Origin: Desulforapulum autotrophicum
GTDB lineage: Bacteria > Desulfobacterota > Desulfobacteria > Desulfobacterales > Desulfolunaceae
Length of the DNA stretch: 40,738 nt
Direction: 5' to 3'
Assembly: GCA_020723285.1 (NCBI GenBank)
Contig: DYJE01000033.1
Coordinates: forward strand, 14,605-55,342
Made by a program: the position numbers and the translations under genes. Below, piece by piece: positions 16,363 through 24,552 of the stretch. Numbering within the stretch: position 1 is the stretch's first letter; the number at the start of each line of letters is the position of its first letter. Below the pieces are notes generated by a model. That model was not told the origin of the DNA. It ran no database searches and saw nothing but the letters and a program-made list of their open reading frames with translations.

Positions 16363-17796
16363 TCACTCTCCGGCACCGGCCCACTGACTGATGCGGAAGA
16401 TCACGAATTCGGCGGGTTTCACAACCGCCACGCCGATTTCCGTCACCACCTGGCCAAGATCCCGGATTTCGGGGGGATTGGTTTCCTCGTCACATTTCAC
16501 ATAAAACGCTTCCTGGGGCGTGGCTCCGAAAAGAGCGCCCGAGCGCCACACATTGGTGAGAAACGCCGTGATGTTTCTTCGGATCTTGGCCCAGAGCGCC
16601 ATGTCGTTGGGTTCGAACACCACCCACTGGGTGCCTTCGTCGATGGATTCCCTGAGGAAAAGGAACAGGCGGCGGACATTGATGTATTTCCATTCTCCGT
16701 TCTTGTCGCCGCCGATGGTGCGGGCGCCCCAGACCCGAATGTTGCCGTTCATGTCCCGGATGCAGTTCACGCCCTGGGGGTTCAGGCCGTCCTGCTGGGC
16801 CTTGCTGATGTTATATTTGAGTCCGAGAACACCCATGGGCACCTCGTTGGCCGGAGCTTTGTGAACGCCTCGCGCCGTGTCTACCCTGGCGTAAATCCCG
16901 GCCATATGTCCTGACGGCGGAACAAAGATCCGACCATTCCCTTTGGGGTACTGGATTTTCGTGGCCGTGTCGAACACTTCCACCCAGGGGAAATAGAAAG
17001 CCGCATAATCCGAATTGTCCGGAAGAACATTGGATGCGTTGGAAGGATCAAGGAATGAAAGATCAAGATTACCGGACGATTCCACGGTTTCAGGACTGTC
17101 GAAAATGGCAAAACGGTCCGTGGTCCTGACTTTGCAATGGGTCACGATATCGGCTCTCACTCCGTCGTCGGTGATACCCGGTGCCGCCACAAGGGCGATT
17201 TCGTCGATGGCTTCGAATTTAGCCAGAGCCGACGACGCCACGGTGGTGGTGGCCGCTTCCCGGACAACATAGCAGCGTGTCCCCCCGTTGTTGAAAAATC
17301 CGTAAACGGCATGGGCCAGATTCCGCTGTCCGGAGCTCGTGGAAAAACCACCAAAAAATTTCTTGAATTCGTTGAACGTGGTGCAGAGTTTCACGTCTCC
17401 AGCAGCCACGGGTGCTACGGAACTTGTCACGTATTCATAGACATAGTCACCTTCGATCACGGCATCGTCGGCCGGAGCGGTGGTGAATGTCACCTGTGAC
17501 ACATCGTTGGTGGTGTCGTTGGACAGGGTTGCCGTCACAGCGGCTCCGTTCACCCGGATTTCAAACGTTCCGGCCGTGGTAAGCACCGGATAGTTGTCCA
17601 GATCGAACGTGGTGACTGTACCGTCGCCCGTACCGATGGCTTCGGCCCTGGCGAGGCTTGAGCTTACAGGGATGGTCAAAGATGAATCACTGAAAACGCC
17701 GATAAAACCGGCGGTGCTGGTGCCCACCCCTGCGATGGGCTGGACAGCGGACGGTATTTCCTCAACATAAACACCCGGTGAAAGGTACTGTGCCAT
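16363..17796 (-). CDS. Sheath protein 1 (main contractile sheath candidate)
   Basis: A 477-residue sheath protein of the gp18/Afp2-4 type. The N-terminus is AQYLSPGVYVEEIPSAVQPI with GVGTSTAGFIGVF. The middle has AAFYFPWVEVFDTATKIQYP and PSGHMAGIYARVDTARGVHK. The conserved C-terminal domain includes NIRVWGARTIGGDKNGEWKY, INVRRLFLFLRESIDEGTQW and EIRDLGQVVTEIGVAVVKPA. Its length is normal and no extra domain follows. The ATG has a perfect AAGGAGG site at 7 nt, suggesting high expression. Together with sheath 2 it indicates a two-sheath system: usually one forms most of the sheath and another caps it at the baseplate. Confidence 0.95.
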   Translation of the reverse strand: MAQYLSPGVYVEEIPSAVQPIAGVGTSTAGFIGVFSDSSLTIPVSSSLARAEAIGTGDGTVTTFDLDNYPVLTTAGTFEIRVNGAAVTATLSNDTTNDVSQVTFTTAPADDAVIEGDYVYEYVTSSVAPVAAGDVKLCTTFNEFKKFFGGFSTSSGQRNLAHAVYGFFNNGGTRCYVVREAATTTVASSALAKFEAIDEIALVAAPGITDDGVRADIVTHCKVRTTDRFAIFDSPETVESSGNLDLSFLDPSNASNVLPDNSDYAAFYFPWVEVFDTATKIQYPKGNGRIFVPPSGHMAGIYARVDTARGVHKAPANEVPMGVLGLKYNISKAQQDGLNPQGVNCIRDMNGNIRVWGARTIGGDKNGEWKYINVRRLFLFLRESIDEGTQWVVFEPNDMALWAKIRRNITAFLTNVWRSGALFGATPQEAFYVKCDEETNPPEIRDLGQVVTEIGVAVVKPAEFVIFRISQWAGAGE

Positions 17797-17893
17797 GATT
17801 TTGCCTCCTTAACGATGATAGGTAGCGTAACTCACATTCATTCATAACATCGACGACATATGCTTCATCATTCCGGCACCCCCGCGTTGACCG

Positions 17894-18523
17894 TCAAAGA
17901 GGTGCGATCTGTACATCAAGGACAGCCTCGGCCCCGGGTGAAGGGACAAGGACGTCCAGTATTCGTTTTTGATACCCCACGGCTGATACGGTGAGAGACC
18001 TCGGCAGACTTGCGGACGCTTCAATACCGGCCAGCATGTAGTCCCCGTTTTCATCCGTATGGCTGTACTCAAGACTGCCCGAAACACGGATCTCAGCCAT
18101 CACCACCGGAACGGCTGAACCCTGACGGACCACCTTTCCCCTTACCATGCTGGGTGAAAGCTGGAGATTCGATAACACGAAATTCACATTACCTTGGGGC
18201 GTCCGGCTCACCGTCACGTCACTTAACGCAGACCCGTAACGGGTACCCCGTCTTTTTAAAACAGCTTGAAGCCGGTACGTTCCGTCAGGAAGGTCCATGA
18301 AATAATAAAAACCGTCCGGACGGGTCCATGTTCTGTCCGGACCTTTTGCAAAAAGATCCCATGCCGGTCCGTGGATGGCCTCAAGCACGGAAATCCGTTC
18401 GGTAAAAGCCGGAGGACCGTCGACGATTCGGATATGAACGCCTTCCAGGGGTTTGCCCGTTGCCCGGTCCGTCACCTTCCCCATGATGGCAACCTGGCGT
18501 CGAATGGTTTCAAAAACAGCCAT
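17894..18523 (-). CDS. Carboxypeptidase-regulatory-like beta-sandwich protein of the eCIS operon
   Basis: The 209 residues hold two beta-sandwich units of the CarboxypepD_reg type. The first runs from AIMGKVTDRATGKPLEGVHI to TWTRPDGFYYFMDLPDGTYR. The second runs from MVRGKVVRQGSAVPVVMAEI to EYSHTDENGDYMLAGIEASA, ending YQKRILDVLV. There is no peptidase domain and no signal peptide, so this is a structural or binding protein. It lies 3 nt before the cap gene in coordinates, that is, directly downstream in the operon, and 97 nt ahead of sheath 1. It may decorate the particle or its apical end; the function is unknown. Confidence 0.7.
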   Translation of the reverse strand: MAVFETIRRQVAIMGKVTDRATGKPLEGVHIRIVDGPPAFTERISVLEAIHGPAWDLFAKGPDRTWTRPDGFYYFMDLPDGTYRLQAVLKRRGTRYGSALSDVTVSRTPQGNVNFVLSNLQLSPSMVRGKVVRQGSAVPVVMAEIRVSGSLEYSHTDENGDYMLAGIEASASLPRSLTVSAVGYQKRILDVLVPSPGAEAVLDVQIAPL

Positions 18524-18526
18524 GTT

Positions 18527-19126
18527 TCAATCCTCGTTTACTTCAGTCTCGAATGTCAGTTGTTTGTCGATGACGCCCGGCCCTGTGGCCAGTTCCTTGT
18601 GAACATCCACGCTGATGACGACCTTGTAATTCAATACAGCTTTCGGTTTACCACCCAAAGCCTGCCAGAACTCACCCAGACTCTGAAGATGCCCCGGCTG
18701 AAGCGTCACCGTGGGCAGAGGCGGGTCCTGATTTTTCAGGCTTCCTTTCAGGATCCCGTTGGGAAGCACCGGATGACGGAGCAGCACTTTCATCACTTCT
18801 CCCAGCATGTAATGTTCGTCCTGGGGCGGGTTGGGGGTGCTTTCCGCCGGCCACGCCGTGATCATGTACGAGCATTCCACCCGGACCGGCGGCCGTTTAC
18901 GTGTGGTTGACCCGTCACTGTTCTTCGTGACGATCCATTCCGTGGAGCGCAGTTCCGTATTTTCCCGGACATCGTAAAGAAAAAGATCCACTGCGGGCAG
19001 CGTCACCGACGATGGTGGGAAATCCCCGTCCGGCGTGGCGAAACTGATGTTCACCGTGGGACCGATCACCGGCAGGAGTTCCTGTTTCAAAAGTTCCGCA
19101 AGGCTGTTGTCGAGGTCCACAATCAT
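18527..19126 (-). CDS. DUF4255 tube terminator/cap protein (Afp16/Pvc16-like)
   Basis: The DUF4255 family signature is clear: MIVDLDNSLAELLKQELLPV at the N-terminus, VDLFLYDVRENTELRSTEWI in the middle, then PVRVECSYMITAWPAES and HYMLGEVMKVLLRHPVLPNG. I place the start at the ATG at 19126, which has a GGAG site and lets the family sequence start at residue 1. An upstream in-frame ATG at 19183 would overlap the previous gene by 38 nt and has no clear ribosome site. In Afp/PVC particles this protein ends the tube and sheath at the top. The following gene is only 3 nt away. Confidence 0.88.
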   Translation of the reverse strand: MIVDLDNSLAELLKQELLPVIGPTVNISFATPDGDFPPSSVTLPAVDLFLYDVRENTELRSTEWIVTKNSDGSTTRKRPPVRVECSYMITAWPAESTPNPPQDEHYMLGEVMKVLLRHPVLPNGILKGSLKNQDPPLPTVTLQPGHLQSLGEFWQALGGKPKAVLNYKVVISVDVHKELATGPGVIDKQLTFETEVNED

Positions 19127-19145
19127 GAGCGGCCAATCTCCGTTT

Positions 19146-19805
19146 TCACTGTCCGTCCCTCTGGGCCTGAACAGGCTCGTCATCTTCTTCGGGCTGCCGC
19201 TGAGCCTGCCGATCTTCCCGTCTCATCACATCCCTTGCCACTGCGTCAGCCTCCTCTTCGTACCTGTCGCCGGGAGAGCCCAAAGTCAGCTTGGGCATGA
19301 CACCGTCATCCCCGTTCTGCTGAACCACATGGGTCAGCTCATGGGCCAGGAGTTCTCGGCCTCTGGAACTCCCGGGATCGTAGTGACCGTCCTTGAAAAA
19401 AATGTCACGGCCCGTGGTAAAAGCTTGAGCGTTCAAGGACCTGTTCAGGGCGTCGGCCTGGGCCCCGGTATGAACCCGAACGCTGCTGAAATCCGTGCCG
19501 AATGCGTTTTCCATGCCCGACTTCACGGAATTGTCGATGCTTCTCCCGCCACCACGAGCCTGATCAATCGTTCGCTCAATATCCGGACTGACCCGGCTTT
19601 CATCTTCACGACGGGAAACAGCCGCGATCATCCGGCAGACCATCCGGTTACCCATGGTTTTCTGAAGATGCATGGCTTGTTGGTATTTCGAACCTGCTTC
19701 ACCGTTGCGATACCCTCCGGCCACGATTTTGTGTGAACCCTTTTGAATCGTCACCGAGGGTCTGTTTTCTTTGTCACGTGCATCAATTCCAATTCGCTCG
19801 GTCAT
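19146..19805 (-). CDS. DUF4157 protein with HExxH motif, eCIS-associated
   Basis: Residues about 74-165 form a DUF4157 domain: RSIDNSVKSGMENAFGTDFS, VRVHTGAQADALNRSLNAQA, then GRELLAHELTHVVQQNG, where HELTH (155-159) is an HExxH zinc-binding motif. The later YEEEADAVARDV stretch supplies a plausible third ligand (Glu). DUF4157 is strongly linked to eCIS loci and often heads effector proteins. The tail is Gln/Glu-rich (QAQRQPEEDDEPVQAQ) with no toxin domain, so if this is an effector it is a minimal one. A maturation protease is the alternative. The ATG at 19805 has a GAGG site at 5 nt; a TTG 18 nt upstream has none. The gene starts 25 nt after the ATPase gene ends. Confidence 0.85.
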   Translation of the reverse strand: MTERIGIDARDKENRPSVTIQKGSHKIVAGGYRNGEAGSKYQQAMHLQKTMGNRMVCRMIAAVSRREDESRVSPDIERTIDQARGGGRSIDNSVKSGMENAFGTDFSSVRVHTGAQADALNRSLNAQAFTTGRDIFFKDGHYDPGSSRGRELLAHELTHVVQQNGDDGVMPKLTLGSPGDRYEEEADAVARDVMRREDRQAQRQPEEDDEPVQAQRDGQ

Positions 19806-19830
19806 ATCCGCCTCTTGATACAAAACATGA

Positions 19831-22011
19831 TTAAACCGTTCTCAGCTCCGAAAATTCTCCGCCCATCATCAGCTTTCCCATCTTCCGGTATTCGTTCCGG
19901 GTGGAACGCATCAGATGATTCATGGTCACGGTTTTTCCGTCAGCTGCAGCAATAAAAGCCGCATTGACACAGATGTTTCTGATGTTTCCTCCGCTCAGCT
20001 CAAAACGCCCGGCCAGAAGATCAAAATCGATGTCCTGTGCAAGGGGAAGCTCACACGGCCATGTCTTTTTCCAGATCTCTTTCCGGTCATGTTTTTCAGG
20101 GAATGGAAATTCAACGGCGTACTGAATCCGCCGGACAAAAGCATCGTCCATGTTTCGTCTGAAATTGGTGGCCAGAATGGTGACACCCTCGTACTCTTCC
20201 ATTTTCTGGAGAAGATAGCTCGTTTCAATGTTGGCATACCTGTCATGGGCGTCATGAACATCGCTCCTTTTCCCGAAAATCGCGTCGGCTTCATCAAAAA
20301 AAAGGATGGCGTTGCTGGTTTCCGCTTCCTCGAATATTCTTGAGAGGTTTTTTTCCGTTTCGCCGATGTATTTGCTCACCACCCGTGCCAGATCAATTTT
20401 GTAAAGATGAAGCCCCAGATCAAAAGCCATGATTTCGGCGGACATGGTTTTTCCTGTTCCCGAAGGCCCGGCGAAAAGAACATTCAAGCCTTTTCCGCCG
20501 GACAATTTTCTCCCGAATCCCCAGGAATCCATGACAAACGATCTGAACCGCGCATGGTTCACGATATCCCGGAGCTGTTCTATCCGGTCCGGGGGAAGTA
20601 CAATGTCGTCCCAGGAATACGTGGGCCTGATCCGTCTTGCCAGGGTGGATAATCCGCTGCCTGATTGAAGCAGACACGCAGAACGCAGCTCAGAAGCAGA
20701 GATGGTGTCTCTTTTGTTATCGTTCTTTGTAGACAGGTTTATAGCCGTTTGAACCGCGTCACGAATTTGTCCGCCGCTGAAGTTGAAACCTGAAGAAAGG
20801 CCTGTCACATCGATACCGGGATCGAATCCGGCGTTTTCGAGAGATCGTTTCCATAATTTCATCCGTTGCCCATACGATGGATTGGTAAATTCAAAAGGGA
20901 TGAAAAGGCTTCGTCTCACATGATACAGGGTTTCGACAGCCGATGTCCCGGACAGAAAACTCACGCCTTTTTCCTTGTCCAGACATTGCATGAATTCTTT
21001 CAGCCATATTTTATGGTCGTGTTTGAAAACGTCACCGTTACTGTCCCAGTAAACGCATGCGTTGTTTAGACATGCGTCACGACAAATTCTTCGAATGTAA
21101 TCTCCCAGTTCCCGGACACCAACAGCGATATGATTTTCAATATCCGAAATCCAAAGCTTTTTACCCCAGGCATGACAGAGAGCCTCTGCCGTGCTTTTTT
21201 TCCCGGTACCGTAAGGGCCGAACAGATAGATGATGGTGTTTGTTAAAGCTTCTTTCCGAAGAAGGGAGTTCAGCTCTTTTCTCATGAGCCCGTCAAGGAC
21301 CAAAGAATCCAAGTCTTGTACCGGGCTGACGGTATGAAATAAATTCAACGGCCATTCATGAAAAACGTCATCATCCAGAACATAGCTCGCAATGGATGAA
21401 TCGACATGAACAAACCGGGATAAAAATGGGGTGGCCGGCAGGGTGGGGTCCGGTTCCGTCAGGATGAGGCCATGATCGATTAATGGCGAACCTGGCCTCA
21501 ATCGTTTCCGGAGATTCATTTTTTCCTCGAACGTCGAGCTGAGGATGTTCAGCACAAGATCAACGGTGGGATTCTTTTTTGTCAGATCATCCTGAAGGTA
21601 GGCGTATATTTTGGAATACCCGGAATTCAACTCGGGCCCAAGGCAGATCAGGAGAATATCAAGATCAATGGTTTCAAGGCCGCACACATGTTTCAAATGT
21701 TCTAACCGGAGTTCCACCCCGCTCTTCAGACTCTCCCTGACGCGCTCGGAAATGAACCGCCGCCTGGACTCAAAATCCGGATGTTTCAATCGTTCATCGC
21801 CATCCCGGCCAGCCGCGACCCATTCGGGAAGACCCAGCGGGTTATGAACGAGCTTCTCCGCATCGTCATCTGAAATATAAAGACCGTGGAAATCACCTTT
21901 TATATTAAAATGATGTTTCGCTGCATGGTACTGTTTTCTTATCAACATATTGACAACGGACATGGAGTCCGTCACATGATCGATTGACGATTTATAGCAT
22001 TCACAGGCCAT
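19831..22011 (-). CDS. Two-domain AAA+ ATPase of the eCIS (Afp15-like)
   Basis: In 726 residues there are two AAA modules. The first (about 220-440) has a P-loop-like LFGPYGTGKKSTAEAL and a poor Walker B, so it may be weakened. The second (about 470-710) is complete: Walker A LFAGPSGTGKTMSAEIMA, Walker B AILFFDEADAIFGKRSD, sensor-1 region TILATNFRRNMDDAFVRRIQ, and a FELSGGNIRNICVNAAFIAA segment at the end. The N-terminal part (VNMLIRKQYHAAKHHFNIKG and on) is helical. eCIS loci always carry such an ATPase, thought to help tube and sheath assembly or length control. It is the first gene of the operon, 72 nt downstream of the predicted transcription start. Its ribosome site is weak. Confidence 0.92.
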   Translation of the reverse strand: MACECYKSSIDHVTDSMSVVNMLIRKQYHAAKHHFNIKGDFHGLYISDDDAEKLVHNPLGLPEWVAAGRDGDERLKHPDFESRRRFISERVRESLKSGVELRLEHLKHVCGLETIDLDILLICLGPELNSGYSKIYAYLQDDLTKKNPTVDLVLNILSSTFEEKMNLRKRLRPGSPLIDHGLILTEPDPTLPATPFLSRFVHVDSSIASYVLDDDVFHEWPLNLFHTVSPVQDLDSLVLDGLMRKELNSLLRKEALTNTIIYLFGPYGTGKKSTAEALCHAWGKKLWISDIENHIAVGVRELGDYIRRICRDACLNNACVYWDSNGDVFKHDHKIWLKEFMQCLDKEKGVSFLSGTSAVETLYHVRRSLFIPFEFTNPSYGQRMKLWKRSLENAGFDPGIDVTGLSSGFNFSGGQIRDAVQTAINLSTKNDNKRDTISASELRSACLLQSGSGLSTLARRIRPTYSWDDIVLPPDRIEQLRDIVNHARFRSFVMDSWGFGRKLSGGKGLNVLFAGPSGTGKTMSAEIMAFDLGLHLYKIDLARVVSKYIGETEKNLSRIFEEAETSNAILFFDEADAIFGKRSDVHDAHDRYANIETSYLLQKMEEYEGVTILATNFRRNMDDAFVRRIQYAVEFPFPEKHDRKEIWKKTWPCELPLAQDIDFDLLAGRFELSGGNIRNICVNAAFIAAADGKTVTMNHLMRSTRNEYRKMGKLMMGGEFSELRTV

Positions 22012-22093
22012 TTATTCACATTCACCGCAGAGACGTCATCTGGTTTCTTATTTAATGTTCGATTTATATGAGTATGATCAGTTGTTTTTTATC

Positions 22094-22109
22094 AGCAATA
22101 TAAATGCCA
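22094..22109 (-). promoter_or_regulatory. Sigma-54 promoter of the eCIS operon
   Basis: On the minus strand the sequence reads TGGCATTTATATTGCT. It has the GG (-24) and GC (-12) dinucleotides at exact sigma-54 spacing, with the TGGCA and TTGCT halves both intact. The predicted start is near 22083, giving a leader of about 72 nt before the ATPase gene. The adjacent gene upstream encodes a sigma-54 activator, which supports the call. Confidence 0.75.
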
Positions 22110-22201
22110 TATTGATGTCATATTTTCATCCATGGGCAACCTGCTGATAATATCACCATTGTTTTAAACGTCGAATTGATGGGATTTGATTGATGTACAC
22201 T

Positions 22202-22384
22202 GAGTGTAACATAAATGAAGAGTCAGATGAAACCACAACCCGCTATAAGGTCATGCAACCAATTGTAATACGAGCAATTAATATACCTTATATATGTAAC
22301 ATGCAACGTATCTTATCCTTCGTAACACTTTATGAAAACAATTCATAATACCATTATTTTAAATTGTTATAACGTAACATGTTA
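22202..22384. promoter_or_regulatory. Cluster of GTAAC boxes upstream of the sigma-54 promoter (possible activator sites)
   Basis: Within 180 bp of AT-rich DNA there are four GTAACA copies in the same orientation, starting at 22206, 22296, 22322 and 22374. The gaps between the last three are 26 and 52 bp. The last overlaps a perfect 10-bp palindrome TAACATGTTA (22375-22384). They lie about 100-290 bp upstream of the -24/-12 element, where activator enhancer sites normally sit. Related GTGTAACG copies occur at 23752-23759 and, on the other strand, at 24311-24318. Binding by the neighbouring activator is inferred. Confidence 0.4.
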
Positions 22385-22405
22385 TTGAACACATGAAGTC
22401 GGGAC

Positions 22406-23665
22406 TTATTTCCGGATGATTCCGTAGCGCGCCATTTTCCTGTATAAAGTCATCCGTGACACATTCATCAGGGTGGCGGCTTTGGATATATTGCCCCCCG
22501 CCTCTGTGAGCGCCTTTTCTATACTCCCGAATTCATCGCACGTCTTTCGCGATTTTGTCACCATAACATCCATGAATGATTCCGGAAGATCCTTGAGCGT
22601 GATGATATGCCGTGGAGAATTGATATAAGATGCCTCAATGACATTGTTCAATTGCCGAATGTTACCAGGCCAGGAATATGACAGAAAAAGCGCCATGACA
22701 TCCTTTGAGACCTCTCTGACGGAAGCATTGAATCTGGAGTTCAGAACACGGAGAATATGGCCGACAAGTGCCTCCATATCCTCCATGCGATCCCGTAACG
22801 ACGGAAGATGAACACGCGCAATATTGAGCCTGTAATACAGATCTTCCCTAAACTGACCGCCATGTATCAAGTGTTCAGGATCACGATTCGTCGCAGCGAT
22901 CAGCCTGAAATCCGTAGAACAGGGTTTTTCACCGCCGATTCTCCAGATTTCTTTTTTTTCAATGGTTCTAAGAATCTTGGCCTGGGCGTTAATCCCCATA
23001 TCCCCGATTTCGTCAAGAAAAAGCGACCCGCCTGAAGCCATTTCAAATTTTCCAGGCCTTGCGGACACCGCGCTGGTAAACGCCCCTTTTTCGTATCCGA
23101 ACAACTCGCTTTCAAGGAGTGTTTCCGGAAACGCCGTGCAGTTGACGCACAGGAAAGGCCGTGTGCACCTTGCACTGTTTCGATGAATGAATTCGGCCGC
23201 CACATCTTTTCCCGTTCCTGTTTCACCGGTCAGGAGAACGTTGCAATCCGTTTGAGAGATTTTTAACAATGCCCCTTTAATTTTCTTCATCCTCTCATTT
23301 TCACCAACAACAAACCCGTCAGAATCTGAATCCATTGTTTCATTACGTTCTCCGCTTCGGACGATGGCCGATTTAAATTTATCCACGACAAAACGTGCTT
23401 GCTCAGTACCGTTAAACAGCCCCCCAACTCCGATGTTAAGAGCCGCTTCTATCTGTTCATCAGAATTGTTACCGGCAAGCATGATCACCGGCCTGTTGGA
23501 GGAATGACGTTTAAGGTGATTGACAAGTTCGATATCCTCAGCGGATTCCACCTGGGGAAGCCCGACAATAATAAAACCACCCATTTTTATTTCACCATGG
23601 TTCAGAAGCTGACAGGTTCGCTGAACTTCAGCAGCTCCTTTGACCTTAAATTCCCTTTTGCCCAT
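22406..23665 (-). CDS. Sigma-54-dependent activator with pseudo-receiver domain
   Basis: In 419 residues, the N-terminal about 105 resemble a response-regulator receiver, but the usual phospho-Asp strand reads FIIVGLPQVES and the first acidic strand is missing, so it cannot be phosphorylated normally. The AAA+ domain (about 118-340) has Walker A LLTGETGTGKDVAAEF, Walker B GGSLFLDEIGDMG, and the sigma-54 contact loop GAFTSA, a variant of GAFTGA. The arginine-containing ATNRDPEHLIHGGQFREDLY stretch is normal. The C-terminal Fis-type HTH (about 378-419) reads GSIEKALTEAGGNISKAATL then MNVSRMTLYRKMARYGI. It lies 394 nt upstream of the eCIS operon in the same direction, so the eCIS promoter is the likely target. 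A ribosome site AAGGA precedes the ATG. Confidence 0.92.
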   Translation of the reverse strand: MGKREFKVKGAAEVQRTCQLLNHGEIKMGGFIIVGLPQVESAEDIELVNHLKRHSSNRPVIMLAGNNSDEQIEAALNIGVGGLFNGTEQARFVVDKFKSAIVRSGERNETMDSDSDGFVVGENERMKKIKGALLKISQTDCNVLLTGETGTGKDVAAEFIHRNSARCTRPFLCVNCTAFPETLLESELFGYEKGAFTSAVSARPGKFEMASGGSLFLDEIGDMGINAQAKILRTIEKKEIWRIGGEKPCSTDFRLIAATNRDPEHLIHGGQFREDLYYRLNIARVHLPSLRDRMEDMEALVGHILRVLNSRFNASVREVSKDVMALFLSYSWPGNIRQLNNVIEASYINSPRHIITLKDLPESFMDVMVTKSRKTCDEFGSIEKALTEAGGNISKAATLMNVSRMTLYRKMARYGIIRK

Positions 23666-24552
23666 ATGATCATCCTTTATACACAGAATTCATCCATACA
23701 TGAAATCTGTGATGTCGTCGGAACGCATATCGCCATTATGTATCATTTGGAGTGTAACGTCTGTACTTTTTCATTGGTTTGATTGTGATGTGATTACATA
23801 AGCTTTTTTAATTGATCGTGTTCAAAAAGGCAACAGTACAGTTTCATTCAAGGCAACACACCGGGTTGAATAACACGCAGCAGAACTATAAAATTTCTGA
23901 AGCCCCCATCATTTTTCATAGACTATGAACAGGTGTCATGTGTGTTGAACATATTCAATCCCAGCCATTTTGATTGACCCCATTACAATTTTTATAAAAA
24001 AAATTTTCCACCTGCCAAAAACAAATATTGGTTGATTTTTAATTTTTTTTCCAATAGTTAAATATTCGGCCAAATCAAGATATTCAAAATATGGCCATTA
24101 TTATTCGATGTAATTGACGACAGTTACGGAATATTCGGAAAGTGGCGAGACAAAGCCCGGTCCCTTAATTATGAATCAGACAAATCTGAAAACATGATTC
24201 TGTCGATCTGGATGTTAAGCTTCTTTCCGCATCAGCTTACAGGACAGTCCCTTTTCAATCCGTTTAAATTTTTTTAACGGAGTTAAGAAATAAATATATT
24301 TTAGTTTTATCGTTACACAAAGTTAACATTGATAACATTACATTACATTGTATTAGCATATTAAAAAGTATCGAGTGATACAAAGTACTAAAACGTACAC
24401 CGTATTCTTGATGCATTTGTGGGATTTTATATCCTCATGTAGAACATTGTTCATAATTGGCTCGATTGTTCCCTGTTCAATATAACGATCGTGAAAATTA
24501 TGGCTTTTTATACCATGGAACGACCACGCTTTTAGTTTTGGAGGAAGGACGT
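23666..24552. other. Long AT-rich divergent control region
   Basis: This stretch of almost 0.9 kb separates the minus-strand activator from the plus-strand biosynthetic cluster and holds no gene that I can support. It is much more AT-rich than the flanking genes. A GTGTAACG box lies at 23752-23759 and its reverse complement at 24311-24318, the latter followed by a run of AACATT/ACATT repeats (24324-24349). No complete sigma-54 or convincing sigma-70 promoter was seen, though promoters for both directions must lie here. Confidence 0.6.

Noticed and set aside
1-22011. Prophage or type VI secretion system
   Set aside because: No capsid, portal, terminase, integrase or lysis gene is present, and there is no TssJLM membrane complex or ClpV. 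The ATPase, DUF4255 cap and DUF4157 protein point to an eCIS.
24054-24110. GGCC-containing inverted pieces in the AT-rich control region
   Set aside because: The pairing arms are only a few bases of low-complexity AT sequence around GGCC; no stable structure or known RNA motif could be supported.
24458-24472. Possible sigma-54 promoter TGGCTCGATTGTTCC before the plus-strand cluster
   Set aside because: The GG is in place and the final C matches, but the conserved G of the -12 GC pair is C. Too weak to list as a promoter.
24457-24552. TTG start adding 32 residues to the Ntn-hydrolase-like protein
   Set aside because: No ribosome site, and it would bury the signal peptide; the ATG at 24553 has GGAGGAAGG and starts right at the signal peptide.
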